DNA of 64,000 nucleotides, from contig JAKSZP010017407.1 of NCBI GenBank assembly GCA_022478985.1, positions 37,076 to 101,075 on the forward strand. Direction: 5' to 3'. This document shows, piece by piece, positions 1 to 11,700 of the stretch; the first letter of the stretch is position 1, and each line of letters starts with the position of its first letter. The notes under the pieces are model-generated. The model made no database searches and had not been told where the DNA came from. It saw nothing but the letters and a program-made list of their open reading frames with translations. The stretch is from Massospora cicadina (lineage: Eukaryota; Entomophthoromycota; Entomophthoromycetes; Entomophthorales; Entomophthoraceae). A program made the position numbers and the translations under genes.

Positions 1-959
1 GAAATTATCAGCAAAGACTGTAAAGTAATTCATAAAGAGAAAGGAGAAAATGGTTAGTAGCTAGAATAGCTGCTAGGCCTAACCTCTCAGTCACACTATA
101 AATTCCTTCTTATTTTGACAGGGGCTTAATATCATAAGAAACTTGTGTTCAACTTGTTGAGCATCATGCTGGTCCAAATATACTCCAATTGACACATTAA
201 TAGCATCTGTGAATAAAAATGCTTATCAAATTATAAGTGTCCTTGAATGGTGAGGTTGATTACTGTTTTCTTTAGGGTTAAAAAGATTGTTGGCTCTCTA
301 TAACTCATTGGAGAGGCAAATTTTATGTAACAAATACACGAGAGGTTCAGAAATTTCAGCAAAATGTGACAAATTGTCAGTAAAATGTCAATATTCCTAG
401 AAATACCTGTATAACATGTAAGCTCTTTAGAGGGGTCATCTTTTTGATGGCAAGTGCTTTACTATAAGGAGTTGAATTATGTTTTGCATAACATGATAAC
501 CTAGAAGCTCTAACCTTTTCTGGAGAAAATAGAACTTAGAAAGGGAGAAACCCAAGAGAGACCTTTATAAGAAAAGACGGCTAGCATTTTCTGTAAATGG
601 TCAAAATGAGCATTGAAGGTCTGAAAGAGAACAATGTATTATCTATTAGAAAAAACAAGGTATCTTCAGATAATCCAGAATGCCATCCATGGCTTTCTGA
701 AAGGTGTCTGGGAAATTACAATAAGCTTGTCATGCAAGTGAGTACTTTTAACTCTATATGACTATAGAAGCACCTTTTTATTGATCCTCTGTACGAAGTA
801 GTATCTGCTAATAATCACTAACAAAATCCAAAGCAGAGAATTATTTAATGCCATCCAGTAGCCTGAGTGAATCATCCATGCAAGGAAGAAGGTAGATGTT
901 CCCCTTAGTTAATAGTTTCAGTCTGTGATAATACATGATTATCCAATGACCCCATCCTT

Positions 960-1014
960 ATTTTTAGTACTAGTGTGGCCCAACCTAAAATTGGGGGACA
1001 TCCACGCATCAACC
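960..1014 (-). mobile_element. Micro-retroposon insertion 1 (~55 bp)
   Basis: On the minus strand this reads as the 3' tip of the retroposon D family: a CCCCC run, then AGGTTGGG, then CTAGTACTAAAAA. It is flanked by a 10-bp direct repeat, CCCCATCCTT, at 950-959 and 1015-1024. The repeat is the expected target-site duplication of target-primed retroposition. Only the last ~50 bases of the parent were copied. Confidence 0.7.
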
Positions 1015-2655
1015 CCCCATCCTTTTTTTTGGAAAGTCATAAAGTGATGCCCACGTACTCTGGGATTGCCTACTAAAACAATTTTAAGTAATTGTTTGAG
1101 CTCAAGGTCACTTGAGCCTCTTTTATCTTAATTATCTATAGGTTAGGTGCATAGAGGATCAGCATCCACAGTGTTCACATAACAAAACATTATTCATTTT
1201 TTAAAGTCATAGATAACAGCAGAGAATATATTGGCATACTATGTTAGTAGTTTCTTAACTTCAACATGCTGAAAAGAAGTCAAGTCTTCTCTTATATTAT
1301 GCTCAACAATTAAATTGGTAGGAGTATATTTCTAACCAAAATCCCTTAGAGTACCAAATTATTTTACACCGACCAAAGTGGGAACAGGTACAAAGTGAAC
1401 AAATTGCCATTGGGTTTTGCAACTAATGACTCAACTTTTGAGCACTATGTTTAGCAATATAGAAAAAGTAATAGTATACTCAGTGTCTATTATTATGGGA
1501 AAACCAGTACCTCCTTGAGTGTGGATTATCTAATTCCTTAATATAAAAGTGTGACCATCTAGTATGAAGATTGTATCTGGTTATTTAAGATCTTAGGAAT
1601 GAGGAAGATATTAAGCTTCCTAGGAGAAAAAAAAGGCATTCCATCTTGATGATCTATTGTAGAAAAAGGCAATCTAGTACTTGGTCCTAGAACTTGATAC
1701 TCAAACTGATATTTATTTTGGTCATCCTCAAGTAAGCATAAATCATTACAACTTCTTCTCCCCAGACACAAGAATTTGGAACACTATGGGCAGTCTTTAT
1801 CCTAATAAAGTGATAGAATTTTCCGAGATATTAATAGCTTCTGAATGCTATTCTAGAAATGAGTTCCAAAATAAAACATAGCTTTTGTAGTTAAGCACTA
1901 CAGCAGGGGCAGTAGAGGTAACTTGACAAAACAAATGGGCAAAGATGGATATGTCTAAAGAATTTAGTGAAATAGGGTCATGCGGTACCATATTCAGCTA
2001 CATGAGGTAAGTTATAAGCATTCTTGCACTGATTCATGTCTTTTGTGAAGATAACATTAGTAAGAGACTTAGTATCCTTTATTATAAGAACTTGTAACTT
2101 TTATAGCTTCACTTCAACAGAACTAAATATACTTTGAGATTGTGATTTAAAGTCATAAAAGAGGGTCTCATATGAGTGGAACTAAAAGTAAATTTGAAAA
2201 AGGGTAGTTAACACCCTAATATTTATTATGTTCAGTGAACTTGGTGTCATCATTAGTTTTTTGTACTATAATAGGGAAGGCTTGACTTATAAAAACTGTA
2301 ATAAGAGATTTTTACTTTTTGAGGTTTTTTGGCAGCTGAACATTAAAAAGACCCTTCCTTTATGTTTGCTGCACTTTTTCCACCTCATCTGCTATTCTCT
2401 TAAGGCAAAATTCAGCTAGATGAGATTGCCATTCAAATTAGGTACAGCATATATGATTATTAATTTCATCTTCCTTTTTGGCTGAAAAGGCATGTAAACA
2501 AGGTTCAAAGAAGAGGAGGAAATAGTGCAGTATTTTTTAACAGTTTAGAGGGGATATAAATTAGCGTTTTTCTTATGGTTAGTATATTGGTAAAACCTCC
2601 TTTAACCCTTTCATTTTCAACTGCAGCTCTGGTATAGAAAATAAGGCTGAAAGTA

Positions 2656-2670
2656 CCATCTAGTACTAAA
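2656..2670 (+). mobile_element. Micro-retroposon insertion 2 (~15 bp)
   Basis: The insert is CCATCTAGTACTAAA, identical to the 3' tip of the family. It is flanked by the perfect 18-bp direct repeat AAAATAAGGCTGAAAGTA at 2638-2655 and 2671-2688. The A-run makes the right edge ambiguous by a few bases. This is the shortest copy in the window. Confidence 0.8.
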
Positions 2671-3599
2671 AAAATAAGGCTGAAAGTATGGCAGTGATAG
2701 CATCCTTAAGCATGAAATCATTAAAAGAAGCTAACATTAGTGCCTCATAAAAAATGATTTGTAAATTCAATGGATACTTTTCTTTTTTAATCTGAATTGC
2801 TAATAGTTTTTGATTCTAAATAGACATACTTTGATTACTTACTATTTTGACAAGCCACTTACAATCGAAACCAAAATGTGCAGAATTTCATATGAGAAAC
2901 TATCATTACCTGAGATACTTACTAAGACAGTTGAAGCGATAATTCACTTTTTGCCTATCTGTGGCCTCTTCCATAGAGTCAAAGTTGATTATATGAGGGA
3001 ACCTTTTATTTTAACTCCAAGCATGATCTTTTACCTTGAAAGAAGGTTTGAAATTAATATTAGGAACAATGGGTGATAAGACATTGACTCTTTGGTTTAG
3101 CCACATTAGAATCGGCAAATCCTGATAAATGGTATCCAGGGATCTGTCTCAAACAATCTGAGCACGCAGCTGCTTTATCATTATGAAAATTTTTTATTAT
3201 ATAATACCATATTATCCAAGGCTTTTTTAACTATATGTTTTTTAAGGATTATAATTCAGTTTGAGGCTCATTTAACTCATTTTTTAATGATCATTAATCA
3301 ATCTCCAGGTTTTCAAAGTTATTTTTCAAAGAAGTAAATAATCTATCAATCTATAAAAATGAACATTGGTAAAAGGTAAACGCTTTAGAATTTCAAGCTC
3401 TCAAGCCACAATATTTACAGTTACATCATGGCCAAGAGGAGTTCCATTAGTGTCAACTCCACTACCCTGAGCTATTGCTTTGAGTTACAATTTCTAATTG
3501 GTCTGTATTATAAAAATGTGACATGAGATTTAAATTGATATTTATTTACACCCTGAAATAAAGGTATATGTGGTTCAGGTGGATCAGGTGGTAAATGCA

Positions 3600-3740
3600 A
3601 ATAAGTTGATACTATAGTTCCTTGGGGCCCAGATGGTCCCATTTTCCCAGGTAAACTATGAATTCCCTTATATCCAGGGGCACAGATAAACCAGTAAACC
3701 ATGTTTCTAGATAGACTTGATGGCCCAGGTGTCCCAAATG
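3600..3740 (-). pseudogene. Collagen-like (Gly-X-Y) coding remnant
   Basis: One minus-strand frame reads GYK GIH SLP GKM GPS GPQ GTI: glycine every third residue in six of seven triplets, with Pro at Y or X positions. GTPGPS lies further upstream, and a Pro-rich PPDPPEP stretch follows. The frame is short and has no start codon of its own, so it is either an exon or the relic of a collagen-like segment. LTR element 3 has a comparable segment in Gag, which makes a retroelement origin possible. Collagen-like triplets can also arise by chance from CCT/GGA-rich DNA, so confidence is moderate. Confidence 0.4.
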
Positions 3741-3987
3741 GGTAAGGTGTTGAGTGAACATGCGAGAAAAGTTGCTAAGATAAAGCACATTTGATATCAA
3801 GTTGTGATACCAGTTGATTAAAGTATATCAATAAAAAATAATATATTTGCCACATTATACATAGAATACTGTAAACTAAAATTTGGTTTCAGCCACAATT
3901 TCATCAAGGAGAGAGTTTATCTGGCCATTAAAAAAAGCAGATATCACATAATCTAGCTGAGCCACTTGTTTGAGAATCTTATATACT

Positions 3988-4033
3988 TTTTTAGCACTAG
4001 GTGGTCCCAACCTAAAGGGGGATACACCAAAAT
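3988..4033 (-). mobile_element. Micro-retroposon insertion 3 (~46 bp)
   Basis: On the minus strand it ends AGGTTGGGACCACCTAGTGC followed by five A, preceded by a TATCCCCC stretch as in retroposon D. The flanks are a 13-bp repeat with one mismatch: AATCTTATATACT at 3975-3987 and AATATTATATACT at 4034-4046. Confidence 0.72.
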
Positions 4034-4267
4034 AATATTATATACTAGTCTGATGTTATCTAGTAAAACATTCATATTTTTGCGTACATATTAAATAAAG
4101 AAGAGACATAATTCTAACACATCTGTGTGATGAGTTAGTAAAAGGTTAAATGACAAAGCATCTCTTGGTTATATAGTCCTGAGATTTCTAGTAAATTAAT
4201 AAATAGAGATAGAAAAAATGACTGGTTATTAACATGTTTCAACACCTACTTCAAAAAGAGGATAATC

Positions 4268-4660
4268 TTAAATAAAGGTATAATCTATTATGAAGGATGT
4301 AAAAGCTGAACCTTGAGTTCTTCTGGATTGGTCATTTAGATAGAATATACCATCAAGTAAACGCCTGGTGTTAGTAGTACTATCGCCAACTCCAATTTGA
4401 TAGTATGTGGTGTTGACAGCAAATATTGAAAAGTTGCTTGATTTATGAAGTTTAAATGGATTATTATACTTGCCATAATCATGACTTAGGTATTGGCAAT
4501 CCATTAAGTTACATTTGTCCCAAGTATAGGACTGTCTTCACCATTAAGAGTTTTCATTGTAAAGTTTATGTTCCTACAAACAACTTGAGAGCACCTGGCA
4601 GGAAGCACCAAATCGTTGGGCGCCTAGGTTGAGCCTTAAAAATAGATAGAGCTTTTAAAG
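4268..4660 (-). pseudogene. Unassigned minus-strand reading frame
   Basis: A 78-codon open stretch (4504-4268) reads like a secreted or extracellular segment, with NFS and NTT glycosylation-type sequons and the phrase TYYQIGVGDSTTNTRR. In another frame just upstream (about 4640-4510) there is a Cys-containing stretch with two more N-X-T/S sequons (NFT, NVT), ending ILGTNVT. One frameshift would join the two. I do not recognise a family. No homology to the retroelement proteins of this window is visible, and splice signals are not convincing. Confidence 0.25.
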
Positions 4661-5479
4661 TTATTCATTAAGGATAAATCTAGTATTTATAAAAAACCTA
4701 TTCTTGGGTGACAGGTTGGTACTTGACTTTTAATTTGGTAAAAGTTATCCCATAAAGACTAAAGTAGCAACAGCTGATATTTGAAGGCAAAAAGACAAAC
4801 GTTAATTAGCTTTAAGTTAAAGTTAAAGATTGGCAGCGTTTTTTCTTAGTTGATACTGGGAATTGACTGATCTAGGATTTATAGGTTTGAGCCTTAGAGA
4901 AGTAGCTTCAAGACTGCAAAGCAGTATTAAAAGCTCACCTGTGCCCTGATTAGATAGTTAAGTCTTTATTTAACTTCCAACAGTCGATTTCATTTATCTA
5001 TAATTATAATTGAGACTTTGATTCTCAATACCTATGGAATGTGGGTTGAGTCAAGTGTGCCATGAATACCAATACCTCAAGCAAGCTAATTTAATTTTTT
5101 GCACATAAACAGAAATTAAATCCCAAATTCTTATCTATATCAAGTCTTATATACCCCATGATCTTAGGGATGACTAGTGGTATAAAAAGTCAGAAAATAT
5201 AAACAGCAAGATATGCCGACATTTACCTCAGATGTTTTTTGGTGAGATCCTTTAGTTACCACTTTATATCAAGGGATTCAATGGTGGAAACGGAAGAGTA
5301 CTATTCTACTGACTTCATATCTGCGTTACAATCTGTCTTGAGCCTTTGAGCCATAAGAGAAGTCTATGGTGAAAATCTGGAGACACTTGTCTACCAAATA
5401 CTCATAAGTTTGGATTGATTTCATTTTAAATGGTTGGTCTATAAATCAAATTGCCCATTGTACAATACATGCCACAGAG

Positions 5480-6316
5480 GATCAAAATTTAAAGGCTTGT
5501 ATTGATAATATGAAGGCTAAGGGTAGTAGGTAAAATTTCTCCAATCTGGTCCTTATGGTGTTTGCAGAGAATTATGATGTTACCTTGCAGCTGTGCATAG
5601 ACTATTGACACCTCAATAATGTCACTTTCACTATCACATACATACTTCCTTTGGAGGTTGGCATCAAATAAATGATCTCCAATTCCAAAGTGTTTTGGAA
5701 ATCTAATTAGTGAACGCCTACCAGAAAGTGCATGTGGTTAAAGGACAGGAATGTCTGAATAAAATTTATACTTAGCATGGTATTTATCTCTATAAAGTAA
5801 TGCCTTAGGACTGAAGTGTACCTTAACGCACCTTCCAGGCCTAATTTTTCATTCACTCAGGAATCTCAAGTTCACATCATGATAATATATGTTGTTAGAT
5901 TTTAATTTAACCCCAATTGAAGACAAAATGATATGGACTGGAGGCAGTGGTTGGTATGATTAAAATCTGATCTTTAAAAACCACTTAAATTCGAGTTCTA
6001 CAAGGGCCTTGTGCAATTCCTTAGAAAAATTGGTAAAAAATAAACATGCCATCTCCCCTTACAAACTTGTAGCCATCATATCTTGGCCCTCTCGAACAAT
6101 AAAAACCAACTTCACATAATCTCATATTGGTAACATTAAAATAGTTCTTACTGAAAATCTCCAGATTAGCTTTTCCTCTAATCACTAAATGAAAAAATAA
6201 ATAAAAAACTGCATAATCAAATGTCAACAAGCCTTTATTGCAATCAAGAAGATTTTCACAATTTTTAATGTCCTGAGCCATGCTGACAAAGATGAAAGCC
6301 TATATTATTGTGTGTG
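5480..6316 (+). pseudogene. pol: Chromovirus-like reverse transcriptase relic, left half
   Basis: Plus-strand relic of a Ty3/gypsy pol in several frames. In order: a finger segment (ATEDQNLKACIDNMKA, 5480-5530), CIDY and LNNVTFT (near 5600), a palm block with NAYQKVHVVKGQE (5710-5750) followed by YKVMP, the thumb with KFEFYKGLVQFL (near 5990), and CQQAFIAIKKIFT then VLSHADKDES (6230-6300), which leads into RNase H. These match the RT order of chromodomain Ty3/gypsy elements. The relic stops at the target site of LTR element 1 and resumes at 16044. It has many stops and frameshifts and is non-functional. Confidence 0.8.
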
Positions 6317-6321
6317 AAACC

Positions 6322-7445
6322 TGTTGAGTTTTTAGCTGATGGTGCAAGCTAAATTGATCTAACAAGGAATTGAGGATATATATACACTTTTCTAATAAAA
6401 CTCTTACTTGTAATTGGGAAGTAGCATCCCTGATAATCCTTAATAATAGCCAAATAACTCCGGTATGCTCACAGTTCTTAGGTCTACTGGCAACAACAAA
6501 TATGAGACCTTCTGTCTACATCAAAAATAGGAGATTATTCCTTTGTAATTGTGACTAATTCTCTGACAGGTACGACTGAGTTCTTCTATTTGGAAAGTAT
6601 ATATACACACAATTATCTAATAAAGATGTATAGGCAGCAGATAATAATAACAGATGGACGACAGATGGACAACAATATTTAATAAAGATAAAAATGATGT
6701 TCTCAAATGATGATTTCATTAATAAGACATTTTACAATATTATATACCTCTCAGGCATCTCCTGGCCAAACTCATCTATTAGATGAGTTCATTCATAATA
6801 TGCCAATCCTCTGATGGTCATGGTAATAATCATTAAATATCATCAAGTCAATTTAGCATATGAATTGACTAAAAATAACAATCATTTTTAGCCCAATTAT
6901 TGGCAATTTTAATCCCATTTTGGGTCAATTTTGTTTGTGAAACTCAACACCAAAATCTTCCCAATTAAAGCTACATTCATAAATTGATGAATAACAATAA
7001 ATGGCGATAAAAAGATATTTGACTAATAAACATGAAGCACCCCTAATCAGGACGTTAGCAGGCTTTTATAGCACTAAGTATGCTCATAATTGGAACGTCT
7101 ATATTCAAATGCTTAATAAATTGATTTCATTGATCAAACACAAAATTCCGCCTCAGTGCATTAGTATTAGTGCACTAATTTAGGAGGTAAATTTGGTTAA
7201 TGCCATGAGACTATTTTTCACCCAAGTAGCCTATTAATCAGGCATAATAATATTATATCATAGCTATTATTAGCTACAATAATAAGGACGATTTAAATAC
7301 AATTGAGGCGGTTTGAGATGAATCTGACTATGCAGATTATGCAGATAAGTCAGTAAAGATCAAGGGATTCATCAATGAGAGTAATCTATCAGCATTGATA
7401 GCTTTCTCAAAGGGTTAATTTTGAGTCAACCATCAAAATCCAACA
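6322..7445 (-). repeat. 3' LTR of element 1
   Basis: It matches 14911-16038 over its whole length, with most differences in the outer 300 bases and a nearly identical remainder (including the same 60-codon open frame at 7001 and 15593). It starts TGTTGAG and ends CCAACA on the plus strand. The purine-rich tract expected just upstream of a 3' LTR is present at its inner edge. Confidence 0.92.
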
Positions 7446-7458
7446 TTTCCCCCCATTT
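7446..7458 (-). promoter_or_regulatory. Polypurine tract of element 1
   Basis: On the minus strand AAATGGGGGGAAA directly abuts the TGTTGG start of the 3' LTR. That is the expected position and composition of the plus-strand DNA primer of an LTR retrotransposon. It also fixes the element's orientation as minus. Confidence 0.8.
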
Positions 7459-7497
7459 GGCTGAAAATTAAACCTGAGCTTCCTATTTTTTCCTCCA

Positions 7498-8624
7498 ATG
7501 TCTGTAAACAGTACCTCTTCCACATATCATAATTTTGTTGCTGCCCTTGATTCCAAACAACCCCATCAGTTTAACTAATTGGTCAGGACTATGCATATGC
7601 ATACGTTCCTAGGCTCCCTCCAGGAATCAGAATTGGGCCATCATATTCCTGTGCCAACTTTTAATGACGTCTACTCAGCCCAAAACCATTGTTGAGGAGG
7701 AGGTTATTTCAGACATTGAATTTACTTAAGGATTCATGGGATACAAAATTTGGTCACGCTCTTTAAAAATCTTTCAGTGGACACGTTTGGCTGCATTTTC
7801 AATTTTAAAGATACAAAATTTTTGCTACAGTCTCTTTATCAGGATGGGGACCTTCTGGCAAAGTTTATCTTCGCCCTTAATCATTTCCAAATGTCTCAGG
7901 CCTACTCTGCAGCACAGGGCTCATCAAATTTTCTGCATCAAGGTCGACTTTTTGACCAAACAAGGGTTGAATAATTGTGCTTCTTAACACCATTCATCTT
8001 ATTATGGCTTAAGAGATAACCATGAGGCCTCAAGGTTTTGTTCAAGTTGACACCTTCATAGATAAGGTTATTAGTTCCAGGTCTGCAACACTTGGGAGTA
8101 GACCTGATTATGCTATATCCTTGGGACTAAATACCCATGATGTTCAGGATGTTTGTTTCCATTCAGCCATTAGGGAGGCCTTTGAGGCTTTGCACCAGGA
8201 TAACGCAGATGACTATCTTCTGAGGATGGTCTTACTCGGCCATCTTATGCGAATTTCCATTATCAGATGCCTTCAGGCCGGTTAGTGCATGTATCCCTTC
8301 ATTGAATGGTGGAGAGCCCAAGTCTATCAGGTATGACTAATGACCCTGGATATATATCAGTACAAGACTGATTTCTTGGTTGTCTGTCTTCTCCTGGGCG
8401 TTTGTTTTCCTCCCAATTGCGGGCTTGATTGGATCATATATAATGGTTTTGTGCCCCCCTAGAAATTGTTTGCTGAGGATCAGCTACAACCAGTACATAG
8501 TGCATCTGGCTCTATGCCACTATGGCCATTTTTTTGTCACTCAGAAACTAGATTGGGCCAAATTGGTGCACGCATAGAAAGAATATGGTTTCAAGTCACC
8601 TCCTCCCTTAAAGCTGAGGAATAA
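7498..8624 (+). pseudogene. Antisense reading frame of element 1 (aORF1)
   Basis: A plus-strand frame opposite to gag-pol, about 375 codons, starting at the ATG at 7498 (52 bases inside the LTR edge) and ending at TAA 8622-8624. The first 159 codons stay in one frame with a few stops, and the second half is in another frame starting near 8022. The N terminus is MSVNSTSSTYHNF. The central block is DGDLLAKFIFALNHF (residue ~116), with ADDYLLRMVLLGHLMRI near residue 237. Element 2 has a matching antisense frame with DGDLL at residue ~123. No known domain is recognised. Antisense genes near the 3' LTR are known elsewhere (HBZ of HTLV-1, and antisense ORFs in some plant Tat-lineage elements); relation to those is not claimed. 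Confidence 0.65.
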
Positions 8625-8788
8625 AAACTCCTATAAAATTTTCAAACTTCTTATAATATATATTATCATAAAAATATTTTTAGTATACTTAATTATCATA
8701 CTTATTCTTCTTTATATCTTTTTCTGTATATACTTTTATTATCATTTTTCCCATTCTTTTTTCTTCTCTTTTTATTAGTTTTTATTAT
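8625..8788. other. AT-rich gap between convergent frames in element 1
   Basis: About 160 bases of T-rich and A-rich sequence separate the end of the antisense frame (plus) from the end of pol (minus, stop near 8789). The composition and position suit a shared transcript-end region for two convergent genes. No coding signal seen. Confidence 0.4.
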
Positions 8789-11700
8789 TTATTTTTTTAC
8801 TATAAGGTCCTTTTTCCTTTCTTGATTGGCCAAATTTCTATACTTTCTTAGGAACTTATCATGGACTTGATTATAGATATGCCTTGAATTTTTCTCCTTA
8901 ATAGTGTAGGTGAAGTTTGACGTTTTCTCAATTACATCAAATGGGCTTACCCAAAAGCGATTTAACTTGTGAGTACAGCACAAACTATGGGTTTTACAAA
9001 ATAATACCTCATTACATGCAGAGAATTTAGGAAGAACATACAAATTTTTTGATCCTTTTCATGTCAGGCCTTAGAAAGTTCAAAGTTATTTATCAAAATC
9101 AGGGCTTGCAGCTTAATTAAGGTTTTTTAAGTTGCTTGACATACTTAGAATAGATCAATTTTTGGGGTTCTTGTAGCAAAGAATACAACAACGGCGGTAA
9201 GGCTGGGTGTTTCCCATATAGAAGTTGGAAAGGAGACATCTTTGTGGACAAATGGTAAGAGATGTAGGAAAAAATGGCCAAACTGAGGAATGTACTTCAT
9301 TCAGAGGGCTTCTGAGAAGTTAGCTTCCTTAGGATATTAACAAGTATTCTATTAAATAATCTTACTGCACCATTTGTTTTTGGGTGGTATGGAGTTTCCA
9401 GAACACCACGCAATCCCATTAACTCTTTGAGCTTCTGGAGAAATACTGTGGTGAAATTTTTGCCATTATCCATTAACATGAATTGAGGACATCCGTGACA
9501 ATGAATAACTTGCTCCAGATGAATTTAGCAGTCGTTGAGGCTATTAAGCCCCAAGTAGCCCTGGCTTTGGCCACTAAGTCAAGTGATCAATTGCCACAAT
9601 AAGGTATTTGGCTTTCACATTGCTAATTGGGAGGAGTCTGACCACATGTATGGATATAGTGTGCTAAGCGAATTTGGGCCAAACAAGCTGGTATGAAGTA
9701 GCTTTTTGGAAGGTTTTCCCCCTTGTCACTATTAATAACAACTCAAGGTTTCATGGATGTTAATATGCATCAATTCTCAACAATAACTTTGCTTGAGTTG
9801 CTCCTTTGTTTTCTTGAAGCCTCTGTGACCAGTGGCCTTATGAGCAAATAAATTAAATCTGGTCAGGCTTAGGGAAGGGGAAATATATATTTTTTCCCAT
9901 CAATCAACTTGAATAGGACTCCTTTTTCAGTGTAGTTGTCCTTTCTTAATTTAGAGAATGTTCTGCACTGATTTGGGCTCATCTTCAAAAGATCAACATA
10001 CCACTTTCTGGAATAAGGAATCTGTAGGCTTATAGAGATTTGCTATGATGGTCAGATGAGACAAGCAATCAGCATTATGAGGCTTACACCAGCCTAATGC
10101 TTGATAGTATAATCATAAGCCTGCAGCTTAAGTGCCTGCGAGCCAAACGTCCTTCTGGCTCCTACAAGTTATTAAGACAGCTTAGATGCGTGATCAGTAA
10201 CCACGGTAAAATGCGGTTAATGAAGATATACTTAGAACTGTTTATAGGAAAAATAATTGCTAAACGTTCCATTTCTGTTACAGCATAATTTCTCTCATGA
10301 AATAGGGACTAACTAGCATAGGCTACTGGGTGCTTTTCACCATCTTCTCCAACTTGGGACAGAACAGCTCCAACTGTCATTAATTATGCATCAATATGGA
10401 CAATAAACCCTCAGTCAAAACCAGGATATCAAATTACTGGTGCAACTAGTAGGGATAAACAAAACCAGTCAAATGCCTTTTGGCAGGCCGAATTCTACTC
10501 AAAAGGACCCTATCCTTAAGTATATAAAACAAGAATTTCCAATTTGAGCAAAGTTGGCAATAAATTGGCAATAGTACCCAATCACACCCAAAATATACTT
10601 AGTTGTCCCGCTTGGATTTAGCCTCTTCATCTTAGATATTGCTTCCAATTCAGCCAGTTGGGACTAAAGACCTTCCTTATCAATTACAAATCCAAGATAT
10701 TCTAGTTGTCCTTAAAGAATTGATACTTTTGGGGCTTGATCTTCAAGTTTGAAGCCGCTAACCTCTTAAAGACCTCTTACAGATGTTTCAAATGTTCATC
10801 AAAGGTGTGACTGAAAATGTTGATATTGTCTGGGTATACTAGTACACATGAAAATTTGATATCGTCCAGTATGTTGTCCATCACTTTCTGGAAGGTTGCT
10901 GGACTGTTACAGAGTTCTTGGGGCGTCCTCATCAGTTGAAATAACTCCTCCTGGGTAATAATAGCGCTCTTTCTCGCTCAGCTTTGGTAATATCAATCTG
11001 CCAATACCCACTTATTAAATTCATTGCTGAGAAGAACTTGGCACCCCCAAGCCTATCTAGGGCATCATCCGTACATGGAAGAGGATAGGAGTCCTTTTTT
11101 GTAATGTTGTTGAGCTTCTGGTAGTCAATATCAACGCTGTTGCTCCCATCTTTCTTTTTTACAATCAGAATTGGGGCAGCCCATGGACTCTTGGATAGTC
11201 TAAGCATACCACATTAAAGAAGTTCCTTAATCTCTTTTGATAAAACCTCCTCAGCAGTTTTTGAATATCTAATCAGCCTTAATTGGATAGGTAAATGATC
11301 CCCAGATATCTATCATATGATTTACTATTCTTGCGCATCCCAAGTCAAAGTCGTCCTTGGAAAATATTTCACGGTATTTCTCAAATAATGCTTGGACTCA
11401 GTCCTTCTCCTGTTCATTTAGTTCCCCTAAACAGCCATAGGTATGACATTATGAACATAATGGAAATCATCAGGAAGTCCTAGCTCATCTAGGGTCCCAA
11501 ACTTCTGAAATGATTCAATCTCCGTTATAGGAATTAAATGTATATATGCTACCACCTGGTGCCTTTTGATAAAAATGAGCCGATTCTGCATGTTTGTGCA
11601 GATTATAATGATTTCATGATGCCCAGAAATAATTATCCCAAGTGTTAAGCTATGTTAGAATTGAGTTTGGGACCAAGGTTGATAAACTTTGCCATAGAAT

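Larger units (their letters stand above)
1..5479. other. AT-rich stretch without recognisable intact gene
   Basis: No long open frame and no recognised gene. The stretch contains three micro-retroposon insertions (near 960, 2656 and 3988), a collagen-like minus-strand segment (3600-3740) and an unassigned minus-strand frame (4268-4660), all listed separately. The protease and gag part of the chromovirus relic that begins at 5480 should lie toward its right end, but I could not recognise it. Confidence 0.5.

Noticed and set aside
1552..1575. Sixth micro-retroposon candidate (GACCATCTAGTAT)
   Set aside because: Tip is incomplete and no flanking duplication is visible.
2810..3076. 88-codon plus-strand open frame
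   Set aside because: No family resemblance, no partner frames and AT-rich composition; probably chance.
5490..5730. Minus-strand lectin-like frame (RKYVCDSESDIIEVS)
   Set aside because: Plus strand carries CIDY, LNNVTFT and NAYQKVHVVKGQE, clear RT motifs in the expected order.
6021..6281. 86-codon minus-strand open frame that looks like a Cys-containing extracellular exon with an RGD
   Set aside because: The plus strand of the same bases reads CQQAFIAIKKIFT and VLSHADKDE, i.e. Ty3/gypsy RT thumb; the minus frame is its shadow.
7001..7183. 60-codon open frame repeated identically at 15593-15775
   Set aside because: Both copies lie in the LTRs of element 1; identity reflects LTR identity, not a gene.
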